Of a stretch of 25,494 nt of DNA, positions 8,189-16,739 are shown piece by piece. A program made the position numbers and the translations under genes. Each line of letters begins with the position of its first letter. The stretch's first letter is position 1. The stretch comes from DATMNI01 sp035570275 (GTDB lineage Bacteria; Acidobacteriota; Terriglobia; Bryobacterales; Bryobacteraceae), in the NCBI GenBank assembly GCA_035570275.1, contig DATMNI010000298.1:1-25494 (forward strand). Reading direction: 5' to 3'. The notes beneath the pieces were generated by a model, which saw nothing but the letters and a program-made list of their open reading frames with translations, ran no database searches and was not told the origin of the DNA.

Positions 8189-9568
8189 ATGACTCGCATT
8201 CCGATACGTCTCGCCTTCGTCCTCCTGGACGCCGCGCCTGTCGTCTTGGCTCAGCGCGGGGCGCCGATCGAGCAGCAACTCACCTTTGCGCCTTATCGCG
8301 CCAGCGGCATCTACGACGTCGGCGAAGCCGTCGGCTGGACGGTCATACCCGGCCCCGTCACACCCAAGTACAGCTTCAAGTGGACCATTCGCCGTAATAA
8401 CGCCGCCGTTCTCAAAGAAGGCAGGCTCGATCTCTCCTCAGGCTCCGACAAAATCGAAATCACGGGCGATCAGCCCGAAATGATCTATGTCGCGGTAGAG
8501 CCGTATGCCAAGCTGGCCACAGACACGCCTGCGGCGGCCGGCGAAGCCGCGGCCCCCGCCGCTGGCCGGGGCGGCGAGTCCGCTTACATCGGCGGCAACA
8601 CCGGCCGCAACAACGGACTTTACGCCGTCGGCGCCGCCGTTGCCCCGCAGAAACTCGGCCTCTCCACGCCGCGCCCCGCGGACTTCGACGCCTTCTGGGA
8701 CGGCAAACTTGCTGCCCAGGCCAAGGCCCCGATTAACGCCGAACCCACGCCAGTCGAAACCGACGTGCCGGGTGTCGAGCTCAGCATGTTCGTCATGGAC
8801 GCGCTTGGCTCCAAAGCTTATGGCTACATCGCCAAGCCTGCCAGGGAAGGCATGTTCCCTGCCCTAATCCAACTCCAGTACGCCGGCGTGTACGCCTTAA
8901 ACGCACGCGGCGCAGCACAGCGTGCCGCCGAAGGCTGGCTGTTCCTCAACGTCGATTCGCACAACAAGCTCCCGTCCGATCCCTCCGGCAACATCCCCCG
9001 CAGCTATCAGGCCGTCGGCAACACCGATCGCGAGAAGTCGTACTTCCTCAACATGTACCTGCGCGACTCCCGGGTTCTCGATTACCTGCTCACCCGCCCC
9101 GATTGGGACGGCGAGACCGTCGTGCTCACCGGCGGCAGCATGGGCGGCCAGCAGAGCCTCGTACTCGCCGGCCTCCGAACCGAGAAGATCACGGCTGTCC
9201 TGGTCTGCGTGCCCGCCGGCGCCGATGCGAACGGCGACCTGTACGGCCGCAAGGCCGGGTATCCGAATTGGCCTTCCGACAATCCGGACGTGATGAAGAC
9301 TGCGCTCTACTTCGACACCGTGAACTTCGCCTCGCGCATCAAAGCTCCGGTGATGGCCGGCATGGGTTTCATCGACACCATCTCCCCACCCGCCGGCGTA
9401 TGGACCGCACTCAACCAACTCGCGAGCCCCAAAGAGCCTCTGCCTATGATCGAATCCGAGCACGACAACCTCACGCCGCAGAAGGGCCGCGCCTGCCCCG
9501 CACGTACCAAAGAGCTGCTCGACATCCTGGTGAAGGGCGGAGAATTTCATCCCACTGGCACCCGTTAA
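8189..9568 (+). CDS. Secreted CE7 acetyl xylan esterase-like protein
   Basis: The 459-residue product belongs to the acetyl xylan esterase/cephalosporin-C deacetylase (CE7) family. A Sec signal (MTRIPIRLAFVLLDAAPVVLA) is followed by a beta-sandwich of about residues 30-110 and an alanine/glycine-rich stretch ending in AAGRGG. The CE7 domain begins near STPRPADFDAFWDGKL. The triad is visible: Ser317 in GGSMGG, Asp396 in GFIDTISPP and His425 in SEHDN. CE7 enzymes remove acetyl groups from xylan-derived oligosaccharides. Many are cytoplasmic, so the export signal is notable. The start was set by the signal peptide. ATG 8159 and TTG 8144 are in frame, but none of the three has a good ribosome site. 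The gene begins 31 bases after the preceding stop. Confidence 0.88.
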   Translation: MTRIPIRLAFVLLDAAPVVLAQRGAPIEQQLTFAPYRASGIYDVGEAVGWTVIPGPVTPKYSFKWTIRRNNAAVLKEGRLDLSSGSDKIEITGDQPEMIYVAVEPYAKLATDTPAAAGEAAAPAAGRGGESAYIGGNTGRNNGLYAVGAAVAPQKLGLSTPRPADFDAFWDGKLAAQAKAPINAEPTPVETDVPGVELSMFVMDALGSKAYGYIAKPAREGMFPALIQLQYAGVYALNARGAAQRAAEGWLFLNVDSHNKLPSDPSGNIPRSYQAVGNTDREKSYFLNMYLRDSRVLDYLLTRPDWDGETVVLTGGSMGGQQSLVLAGLRTEKITAVLVCVPAGADANGDLYGRKAGYPNWPSDNPDVMKTALYFDTVNFASRIKAPVMAGMGFIDTISPPAGVWTALNQLASPKEPLPMIESEHDNLTPQKGRACPARTKELLDILVKGGEFHPTGTR

Positions 9569-9588
9569 TGAAACTAAGGAGGCACCCC

Positions 9589-10707
9589 ATGCGAATGTTC
9601 TTCGCCTTAGCGCTGCTCGCAGCTACGCTCTACGCCCAGCGAGGCGGCGCGCCCTATTACGAGGACACCAACAACGTTCCGGTCTCGCCCGAAATCCAGG
9701 CTGATCGCAAAGTCACTTTCCGTCTCTTCGCCCCGAAGGCGAGCGAAGTCGTTCTCATGGGATCTCCCGGCATCCTGGAATTCACTAAAAAGCCCATGCC
9801 GTTACAGAAGGACGATAAGGGTGTCTGGAGTCTGACAGTCGGCCCGCTGCCTCCCGGCTTCTATACCTACGGCTACGCCATCGATGGCGGCCTCCGTATG
9901 CCCGATCCCTCCAACCCCAATCTCGAGTTGCGCCGCTGGGGCCCCACGAGTTCCGTCATCGTGCCCAGCGGCGAGAAATCCGTCATCGAAGAACGCCGCG
10001 TCCCCCACGGGACCGTCCACGTCGAGTTCTACGACGCCAAAAACCTCGATACCGAGCGCATGGTCTACGTCTACACGCCGCCCGGATACGAGACCAGCAA
10101 GGCCAAGTACCCGGTCCTCTATCTGCTTCACGGCAACGGCCAGATTGAAGCTTCCTGGACCTGGACCGGCCGCGCCAACGTCATCCTCGATAACCTGATC
10201 GCCGAGGGCAAGGCCAAACCGATGATCGTCGTCATGCCCTACGGTCACGTCCCGCGCGAAATCACGACCGCGTCGCCGCCGCCCGCCAATAACCCCGGTG
10301 CCATCGAGAAGGAGTTCCTCACCGCCGTGAAGCCCATGGTCGAAGCCAAATACCGTGCGCTCACCGACCGACTTCACCGCGCCATCGGCGGCCTCTCCAT
10401 GGGCGCGGGTCAATCGATGTCGATCGGCCTTCACAACCTCGATCAGTTCGCCTATATCGCCGCCTACAGTGGCGGCGGCAATCGTACCGAATGGGAGAAG
10501 GCCGATCCCGCCATGCTGAATCAGAAACTCAAAGTCCTCTGGATAGGCTGCGGGACCGAAGACCCCGGCTACAACGGCGTCAAAGGCATGGACGACCTGC
10601 TCACCAAAAAGAGCGTGAAGCACATCTGGAATCAGTCTGGCGGCGGTCATAGCTGGCCCAACTGGCAAGTCTATCTCTCGAAGTACTCCCCGCTCCTGTT
10701 CCAGTAG
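9589..10707 (+). CDS. Secreted CE1-type esterase with N-terminal E-set domain
   Basis: A strong AAGGAGG (9576-9582) sits 6 bases before this ATG. An upstream in-frame ATG at 9568 overlaps the CE7 stop codon but has no ribosome site. The 372-residue protein has a signal peptide (MRMFFALALLAATLYAQ), an E-set domain at about residues 31-110 (RKVTFRLFAPKASEVVLMG) and an esterase-D-like hydrolase from about 135. The nucleophile is Ser270 in GLSMGAG, acid candidates are Glu324/Asp325 in CGTEDPG, and His354 lies in GGHSWPNW. It has the same architecture as the CE1 esterases at 4606 and 16740. It probably cleaves hydroxycinnamoyl or acetyl esters of hemicellulose. Its GLSMG-A-G differs slightly from the usual GLSMGG. 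Confidence 0.9.
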   Translation: MRMFFALALLAATLYAQRGGAPYYEDTNNVPVSPEIQADRKVTFRLFAPKASEVVLMGSPGILEFTKKPMPLQKDDKGVWSLTVGPLPPGFYTYGYAIDGGLRMPDPSNPNLELRRWGPTSSVIVPSGEKSVIEERRVPHGTVHVEFYDAKNLDTERMVYVYTPPGYETSKAKYPVLYLLHGNGQIEASWTWTGRANVILDNLIAEGKAKPMIVVMPYGHVPREITTASPPPANNPGAIEKEFLTAVKPMVEAKYRALTDRLHRAIGGLSMGAGQSMSIGLHNLDQFAYIAAYSGGGNRTEWEKADPAMLNQKLKVLWIGCGTEDPGYNGVKGMDDLLTKKSVKHIWNQSGGGHSWPNWQVYLSKYSPLLFQ

Positions 10708-10724
10708 CGTCCGCTTTCGGACGC
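10707..10724 (+). other. Perfect hairpin at the end of the CE1 gene
   Basis: GCGTCCG (10707-10713) and CGGACGC (10718-10724) pair perfectly around a CTTT tetraloop. The stem starts on the last base of the stop codon. No T-run follows, so it is unlikely to be a full terminator. It may protect the upstream message from 3' decay or reduce read-through into the GH51 gene. Confidence 0.45.
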
Positions 10725-10754
10725 CTGAAGCGCCGTTTGAAGGAAACTGATCCC

Positions 10755-10847
10755 ATGAATTTCTTCCCCTCATCCTCCTGGGCGGCCGCACGCCCAGCCC
10801 GCGCCCACCCTCAAGCAGGCCTGCGTACTTCCCCGAAAAAGGACATC
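10755..10847 (+). pseudogene. Possible N-terminal relic of a lost exported enzyme (GH10-like?)
   Basis: After AAGGAAA an ATG at 10755 opens MNFF. A one-base shift gives a hydrophobic LILLGG, and a second gives HAQPAPTLKQAC, which looks like the mature start of an exported protein. P-T-L-K-[DQ]-A-[CF] is a common opening of GH10 xylanases. The rest is absent and the GH51 start follows directly. If real, it is the stump of a deleted gene. The stretch is short, so the assignment is tentative. Confidence 0.25.
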
Positions 10848-12740
10848 ATGATTCGTTCCGTCAGTATTTCCATGCCACTCCTCTTAGGCGCCCTCGCTCT
10901 GCACGCCCAGACATCCGCCACGCTCAATATCGAGGTGAACCAGACAAAGTCGGCAGTGAGCCCGACCCTTTATGGTCTGATGACGGAAGAGATCAACTAC
11001 TCGTATGACGGCGGCCTGTATGCGGAGCTGATCCGCAACCGCACCTTCCGCTCCGACTGGACCGGCGTCCTCAACTGGTTCCTGGTGGAGAAGGGATCGG
11101 CCGCGGCGAAGATCGGCGTCGATTCCAAGGAAGGGCCCTCTTCTGCCCTCACCGGCAGCGCGAAGCTCGAAGTCACGAAGGCGGATGCAAACAGCCCCGC
11201 GGGAATTCTGAACGAAGGCTACTGGGGTATCGCCGTTCGTCCGAACACGCGCTACGCGGGATCGTTTTTCGCCAAGACGACGTCGGACGTCGCACTGCCC
11301 GTGACAATCGCGCTCGTCGCGGACCACTCGGGACTGGTGCTCGCGAAGACGTCGGTCCCCGTGGGTGGGACGGTGTGGAAGCAGTACACGTTCGAGATGC
11401 AGTCGGGGAATGCGGCCGCATCCTCCGAGAACCACTTCGAGATGACCCTCGACCGGCCGACGACACTGTGGCTGCAGTTGGTATCGCTCTTCCCGCCGAC
11501 CTACCACAGCCGGACCAACGGCAATCGCATTGACATCATGGAGAAACTGGCCGCGATGAAGCCGGGGTTCCTGCGCTTTCCCGGCGGCAACTACCTGGAA
11601 GGCGGTAGCATTGAGACGCGCTTCGATTGGAAGAAGATGATCGGCCCGCTGGTGGATCGGCCGACGCATCCCACCACGTGGAGCTACCATTCCTCGGACG
11701 GCATGGGCCTGCTGGAATTCCTGCAATGGTGCGAAGACCTGCACATGGAGCCGGTGCTCGGCATCTATGCGGGATACTCGCTGGGCGGCCAGTTGGCGAA
11801 GCCCGGTCCGGATCTGGATCCGTACGTGCAGGAAGGGCTCGAAGAGATCGAATACGTCAACGGCGGCGCCGATACCAAGTGGGGTGCGGTGCGCGCGAAG
11901 AACGGGCATCCGGAGCCGTTCAAGCTGCGCTATGCCGAGATCGGCAACGAGGACAATTTCGACCGCCAGAGAACATACGACGGCCGCTACGCGCAGTTCT
12001 ACAAGGCGATCAAGGCCAAGTATCCAAACATGCAGATCATCGCCACCATGCCGGTGAAAGCCATGACGCCCGACATCATCGACGACCATTATTACAGGCG
12101 CGAGCAGGCCATGTTCGAGGAAGCACGCCACTATGACAAGACCGATCGCAACGGCCCGAAGATCTTCGTGGGCGAGTGGGCCACGCGCGAAGGGTCGCCG
12201 ACACCGAACTTCGGCGCCGCGCTGGGCGATGCGGCGTTCATGACTGGCATGGAGCGAAACAGCGACGTGGTCATCATGTCGGCCTACGCGCCGCTGTTCG
12301 TGAACGTCAACCCCGGCGGAATGCAGTGGACTTCTGACCTGATCGGGTACGACGCTCTGAATAGCTACGGCTCGCCGAGCTATTATGCGCAGGTGATGTT
12401 CTCTTCTTGCCTGGGCGATCGCACGGCCAACTCATCGGTCTCGGGCGCCAGCGACAAGTTCTTCTATTCGGTGACCGCGACGCCGGGCAAGCTCTGCCTC
12501 AAACTGGTCAACGCCAGTTCCGCGCCGCAGTCGGTGAACATTGCGCTCAACGGAACGGGCGCGGGAACACACGCTGCCCACATTCAAACCATGAAGGCAA
12601 ACACGCCGTGGGCCACCAACACGATCACGCAGCCCGAACGCATCGTGCCGGTGAAGTCGACAACCACAATCAAGGGCGAGCGGATGCAGCATTCGATGCC
12701 CGCCTACACGATTCAGGTGATGCAGATCGAGCTCAAATAA
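10848..12740 (+). CDS. Secreted GH51 alpha-L-arabinofuranosidase
   Basis: The 630-residue product is a GH51 arabinofuranosidase, which removes terminal arabinofuranose from arabinoxylan and arabinan with retention. AAAGGA lies just ahead of the ATG, and MIRSVSISMPLLLGALALHA is a good signal peptide. In-frame ATGs upstream at 10737 and 10755 would bury it. The N-terminal region carries VSPTLYGLMTEEINYSYDGG. Residues about 95-215 look like an inserted CBM4/9-type sandwich. The TIM barrel follows (FLRFPGGNYLEGG, then WCEDLHMEPVLGIYAGYSLGG). The acid/base is Glu368 in IGNEDN and the nucleophile Glu443 in FVGEWATREG. A C-terminal beta domain ends in AYTIQVMQIEL. The next gene starts one base after the stop, so the two are likely cotranscribed. 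Confidence 0.93.
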   Translation: MIRSVSISMPLLLGALALHAQTSATLNIEVNQTKSAVSPTLYGLMTEEINYSYDGGLYAELIRNRTFRSDWTGVLNWFLVEKGSAAAKIGVDSKEGPSSALTGSAKLEVTKADANSPAGILNEGYWGIAVRPNTRYAGSFFAKTTSDVALPVTIALVADHSGLVLAKTSVPVGGTVWKQYTFEMQSGNAAASSENHFEMTLDRPTTLWLQLVSLFPPTYHSRTNGNRIDIMEKLAAMKPGFLRFPGGNYLEGGSIETRFDWKKMIGPLVDRPTHPTTWSYHSSDGMGLLEFLQWCEDLHMEPVLGIYAGYSLGGQLAKPGPDLDPYVQEGLEEIEYVNGGADTKWGAVRAKNGHPEPFKLRYAEIGNEDNFDRQRTYDGRYAQFYKAIKAKYPNMQIIATMPVKAMTPDIIDDHYYRREQAMFEEARHYDKTDRNGPKIFVGEWATREGSPTPNFGAALGDAAFMTGMERNSDVVIMSAYAPLFVNVNPGGMQWTSDLIGYDALNSYGSPSYYAQVMFSSCLGDRTANSSVSGASDKFFYSVTATPGKLCLKLVNASSAPQSVNIALNGTGAGTHAAHIQTMKANTPWATNTITQPERIVPVKSTTTIKGERMQHSMPAYTIQVMQIELK

Positions 12741-12741
12741 G

Positions 12742-13440
12742 ATGACCCGCCTCGCGCTGATTCTCGCCGCTGTTGCCGTCTCGTACGCAGCCGACACGCG
12801 CCGATCCTGGGCGTCCGACAACCGAAACGGAACCTACTCGAACCCGCTGTTCTACGATGAGTTCTCGGATCCCGACATGATCCGCGCTTTCAAGACGATG
12901 GGCGGCGAATTGCAGATGCCATTCCAGCTCAAGACTTTTCAGGGCGTCCGCTACCCGCTGTTCCACTACAACGCCGGCGGCAGTCCTGGCGGGCAGGCGG
13001 ATTTCGACAACTTCCTCGTCGACGAGCCTCGTCCGCGCGGATTGACCAAGCCGATCCCGATCGGCCAGCGCATCGGGTTCGAGGATCTGGCAGATGGGAA
13101 CGTACTGGTGTTGGTGGATGGAAGGTTGCACTCGGTCGCAAGCGCTCCAACGGCTTTCAAGGTTGTGGACCGAGGGCGAGGCCGCATCGCCTTGCAGACC
13201 ACATCCGGGCACTACCTTTCCGTCTCAGGAGCCGGAATTGGGGTAACGTCTGCGCAGCCGGGTGACTCCGAGACGTTCCAATGTGTGGACCTACAGCGTG
13301 GCGACGCGTTGCTGCTGTCTTTGGCCAAGCATCGCTACGTGGTAATTCCAAAGACTCCCGGGCCAGTCAGCGCCGATCATCCGGGACCGGCGCCCGACCG
13401 GAAGGACGGCTCTTGTTCTCAGTGGAAGGTTGCAAAATGA
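12742..13440 (+). pseudogene. GH43 protein lacking nearly all of its catalytic domain
   Basis: The frame is open for 232 residues and has a signal peptide (MTRLALILAAVAVSYAA). NGTYSNPLFYDEFSDPDMIR is the usual beginning of a GH43 xylosidase/arabinofuranosidase blade 1, including the base Asp. It passes straight into FKTMGGELQMPFQLKTFQGV, then ADFDNFLVDEPRPRGLTKPIPIGQ, which is the C-terminal concanavalin-like sandwich of the same family. Blades 2-5 with the pKa Asp and acid Glu are missing, probably 350-450 residues. The tail (about 115-230) is a ricin/fascin-like beta-trefoil (RIALQTTSGHYLSVSGAG). It cannot be a glycosidase as written. Because the deletion is in frame, it could still be made as a secreted sugar-binding protein. 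It begins one base after GH51 and its stop overlaps the next start. Confidence 0.75.
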
Positions 13441-14498
13441 AAAATCACCAAATTGTAGCAATGTTGATGTGGTTCGCGCTATCCGTCATGGCGCAAGTCA
13501 AGACCGAAGTTCCGCCGGTGATCCCCAGTGCCAAGCCGGTCGCGGTGGAGCGCATCAAAATACATGGGGCTGCGCTGGAAGGCAATCTGGAGAACGACGC
13601 CGTCGACCGCGACGTAATGGTCTTCCTGCCGCCCAGCTACGCCACCGAGAAATCCCGGCGTTTTCCAGTGGTCTACGCGCTTCACGGCTATTCCATCGGA
13701 GCGGCTCAGTGGTCACTGGAAATTCACGTGCCGCAGACCGTCGAAGGCGCTTTTGCCCAGGGCGCTCAAGACATGATTGTCGTCCTACCCGATTCGAAGA
13801 CTGTGCACAACGGATCGATGTATTCCAGTTCCGTGACGACGGGCGATTTCGAGCGCTTCATCGCGCGCGATGTAGTCGCCTTTATCGACGCGCATTACCG
13901 CACCATACCCAAACGGACGAGCCGTGGGCTGGTGGGCCATTCGATGGGCGGTTATGGCGCGAGCCGGATCGGCATGAAGCACTCCGATGTGTTCGGGAGC
14001 CTGTACATCATGAGCCCCTGCTGTATGTCCGCCCGCGCGGCAGGACCGGTCAATCCGGAGAACGAGAAAGCTCTGGCCGCGGTCAAAACCCCCGAGGATT
14101 CCGCGAAACTGCCATTCGGGTTGCGAGCACAACTGGCCTCCGCCGCCGCATGGTCGCCCAATCCGAAGAACCCGCCGCTATATCTGGATCTGCCGTCCAA
14201 AGATGGAGCGGTGCAGCAGGACGTGCTCGCGAGATGGGCCGCTAACGCGCCGCTCGCCTTCGTCGACCAGTACATTGGCAACCTGCGCCAATACCGGGCG
14301 ATCGCCATCGATGTGGGAGATCAGGACGGCTTGCGGGTCGGCGCAGCCAAGCTGCACGAGATTCTGGACAACTATGCGATCCCGAACACGTTCGACGTCT
14401 ATCCGGGCACCCATACCAGCGCAGTCGCTGTCCGGTTCCAGAACTTTGTCTTACCGTTTTTTAGCAAGAACGTGTGCTCCGGCAAGAATTGCCTGTAA
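13437..14498 (+). CDS. Secreted CE1/esterase D-like hydrolase
   Basis: The ATG overlaps the preceding stop (ATGA). The 353-residue protein has a short signal peptide (MKNHQIVAMLMWFALSVMAQ) and an esterase-D-like alpha/beta hydrolase core: VMVFLPPSYATEKSRRFPVVYALHGY, nucleophile Ser169 in VGHSMGGYG, acid Asp297 (or Asp295) in GDQDG, and His326 in GTHTSA. Unlike the CE1 genes at 4606, 9589 and 16740 it has no E-set domain, and its nucleophile motif is GHSMGG. It probably hydrolyses acyl esters on hemicellulose or on released oligosaccharides. The last residues (about 345-353, VCSGKNCL) lie inside the presumed element that starts at 14461, so the original C-terminus may have been replaced. Confidence 0.88.
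   Translation: MKNHQIVAMLMWFALSVMAQVKTEVPPVIPSAKPVAVERIKIHGAALEGNLENDAVDRDVMVFLPPSYATEKSRRFPVVYALHGYSIGAAQWSLEIHVPQTVEGAFAQGAQDMIVVLPDSKTVHNGSMYSSSVTTGDFERFIARDVVAFIDAHYRTIPKRTSRGLVGHSMGGYGASRIGMKHSDVFGSLYIMSPCCMSARAAGPVNPENEKALAAVKTPEDSAKLPFGLRAQLASAAAWSPNPKNPPLYLDLPSKDGAVQQDVLARWAANAPLAFVDQYIGNLRQYRAIAIDVGDQDGLRVGAAKLHEILDNYAIPNTFDVYPGTHTSAVAVRFQNFVLPFFSKNVCSGKNCL
14461..14468 (+). repeat. Left copy of an 8-base direct repeat
   Basis: TTAGCAAG here matches the copy at 16238-16245. It overlaps codons 342-344 of the CE1-like esterase and also contains the stop codon of the minus-strand element gene. Confidence 0.4.
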
Positions 14499-16145
14499 AC
14501 TCGCGTGCCTTCTGGGCTGGGAGAGCCGCCGCGGTGCGCAGCAGTTGAATAATGTTCCTGATGGATGCGTCGGCTTTGTGGTAGGCGGCTTCCAGTTTAC
14601 TGTTGGGCCGGGCGCCGCCGTTGGGTTGGTGATGAAAGAGGCTGTTTGCAAGGGGGCCACATAACCGCTGGTGGAAAAGCACAAATGTAAGGGCGACCTT
14701 GGTTCCCTTGCCGGTCAGCCGATAGGCGTAGCGTTTGCCGTCCCGCTCGATCAGACCATGCGCCTTCATTTTGCGCAGATCATAGCGGAGTTGATTCAAT
14801 CCGTAGCGCGTAGCGGAGAGTTCAAAGGCGGTCAGGATGGCGTCGTGGATCTGCTTGGCAGTCCACCCGCCGACCGTAGTGCCGCCGTGCAGCAGAACCT
14901 CCATGAGCCGGATCATGCGCGTGTCGTGGATCTTGATGCCGGGAAACTTCGCCGTTCCCACCGTGATGGATAACGCCAGCCGCTGCAAGAGCGGAAACTC
15001 GACGTGAACGTTCAAGGACTGCGCCTGGAAGGTGGCGAAGCGGTCGGTGATCGCCAGGAACTTCTCGCGCACGGCGGCCAGATGGTCCAAGCCCTTCTTC
15101 AGCCCGAAATCGGACAGATTATTGGAGCAGATCTCATTACGCAAGAAGGTGGAGAACTTCTCGTACTGCTTCACGAAGGCATGTTTAAAGTAGGCGCGGA
15201 AGAGGTGATGCCCGTGCTCGATCTGCTCCAGCGTGGTGTTGAGTTTCCCCTTCAGTTTCTTGGTGACGCGGACACCGAAGTTCTCGCTGATCTTGTGCGC
15301 GGTCAACCGCCACAACCCAATCTCGCAGGAGCGTTCGAAGATGCGGTGGATGGGGAAATGGCGCTTGAAGATGAAATTGCGGCAGTACTCGATCTGGTTG
15401 ACGGCGTAGAACCGGTGCAGATTCATCGCGCCCCGCTCGCGCTTGGAGAACTTCGGTCCCAGCAGCAGCGTCCAGTAGTCCAGGCGCTCGCCGATCACCT
15501 CACCGGTGAGACGATCAGCAGCCCCTTGCAGGGCCGCGACATCATCAACGGCCAGGAACGCATTGTCATTCTTGCGGAAGCCGATTTTGTTCCGGTTCAA
15601 TTCCTGTTCGATGAAGGAGTGGCCGTTGAGATAGTAGGTAGTCTGGAAAGGGAAGAACGACGCCACCCGCATCACCATCGGCCCCAGCGTTTCATCCCGC
15701 AGGTAGAAATAGTAGTGCATGAAGCGGTCCGCTGCGCTCCCAGAATGCGGTGATTGGGGTCCTGGGTGGGGAACTTGGGCATAGAACAGCGAAAGGTCGG
15801 CCCTTGCTCCATGCTTTGGAAGATGAAATAGACGCCAAACTTGCCGGCCTGCTCCATACGGCGCAACCAGGGGCGCACGTAGTCCTCCTTGCGGACACCC
15901 TTCTGTGCCCATTCCATCGGGGTGTGGTGATTGCGGGCGAACGCCTCCACCCAGCTCCGATACTCACCGGTCCGTTTGCTCAACACCTCCTTGTCCACCA
16001 CGGGAACCCCGATCACGTTGCGAAAAAAGTAGACGACTTGTTCCGGGCGCGACAGTCCGCTCAGATATCCGTGGATGACTATGCGGTCGAAGCAGTGGTA
16101 TACAAAGACCAGCAGGCTGGAAAACAGCTTCGCAAAAAGTTCCAT
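14461..16145 (-). pseudogene. Frameshifted gene of an uncharacterised, probably multicopy protein
   Basis: Read on the minus strand from ATG 16145, a frame begins MELFAKLFSSLLVFVYHCFDR, continues LSGLSRPEQVVYFFRNVIGV and reaches PNHRILGAQR near 15735. One base is then missing, and the adjacent frame continues RFMHYYFYLRDETLGPMVMR to a stop at 14461-14463. Repaired, it would give about 560 residues. GGAGG lies about 10 bases before the ATG. The C-terminal part (AKQIHDAILTAF to YGLNQLRYDLRKMKAHGLIERDGKRYAYRLTGKG) has the helix-turn-helix plus wing pattern of MarR-like DNA-binding domains. I recall similar sequences as repeated hypothetical proteins in soil bacteria but know no function. No transposase catalytic signature was recognised. 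The last 20 or so residues may be read-through beyond the natural end. Confidence 0.7.
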
Positions 16146-16227
16146 CGGTCGTCGGTCCTCCGATCTGTCTTGACAACTTGATCTTCGGACAGGCGGCCGG
16201 TGGAATCAAAATCTCAAATATTTTTGG

Positions 16228-16731
16228 CTAGCATTTGTTAGCAAGCACAGACGCGTTGGCGGTGCCGGTCATCATATGCACGGCGCGGAAAGCCCAATCG
16301 GCGATCTTTTCCGGGTGCCCCATGCCGAACTTCAAATTGCCGCCCGGGTGGCCGGTATCGGAACCCGCCACGGCGTAACCCTGGCGGAGCGCGGTCTCCA
16401 TCTCCGAATAACTGAGAGCTCCGGAGTGGCCCCCGTTGCCGGTACCGAGGAACTTTCCGTTCCAGCTTTCAGCGGCGGGAAGCCAAACCTCCAGGCGGAT
16501 TTCTGAATCGGCTACCGGTCTGGCCACCGCCGTGACGCGGCAGAATGCGGGAAACACGGGCGCGCCGGCGCGCTGCGGCCCTCCGGGTGAGAACGGTCCG
16601 GCGGGCACCGGCACCGCTGAAGCGATTGCCGTCTCCGGAATGGTGAGAGCCCTCAGGCTCTCGCACATTCCGGCGTGCACCACAGAGCAACATACCGCTA
16701 GCTCCGCGGCCGCCAATATCGATGAATGCAT
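16228..16731 (-). pseudogene. Truncated tannase/feruloyl esterase (N-terminal third)
   Basis: The minus-strand frame of 167 residues has a signal peptide (MHSSILAAAELAVCCSVVHA) and the N-terminal part of the tannase/feruloyl esterase family: FCRVTAVARP, EVWLPAAESWNGKFLGTGNGG, YAVAGSDTGH and DWAFRAVHMMTG. Family members have about 500-550 residues. This one ends at LANKC right after the AVH helix, before the G-C-S-x-G-G nucleophile, so it cannot be active. The break coincides with the edge of the presumed element. The ATG is 8 bases after the stop of the CE1 gene at 16740, so the two formed an operon. The intact enzyme would have cut aromatic acid esters. Confidence 0.8.
16238..16245 (+). repeat. 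Right copy of an 8-base direct repeat
   Basis: TTAGCAAG matches the left copy. It falls within a few codons of the point where tannase-family similarity ends on the minus strand. Confidence 0.4.
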
Positions 16732-16739
16732 CGCCCGCC

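Larger units (their letters stand above)
14461..16245. mobile_element. Probable inserted element at a rearrangement junction
   Basis: The frameshifted minus-strand gene is the only content of this segment. The segment separates the 3' end of an esterase gene from a tannase gene cut off in mid-domain. The 8-base direct repeat TTAGCAAG lies at both edges (14461-14468 and 16238-16245), as a target-site duplication would. No terminal inverted repeats were found just inside. The missing part of the tannase is not found on the other side, so the event was not a simple insertion into that gene. Confidence 0.35.

Noticed and set aside
10884..12131. 415-codon minus-strand open frame over the GH51 gene
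   Set aside because: Antisense shadow; the plus strand has clear GH51 catalytic residues.
15004..15753. 249-codon plus-strand open frame inside the element
   Set aside because: The minus-strand reading has a coherent protein on both sides of the frameshift; the plus frame is its mirror.
14461..16245. Known insertion sequence with DDE transposase
   Set aside because: No DDE, HUH or serine recombinase signature and no terminal inverted repeats could be seen, so no IS family is named.
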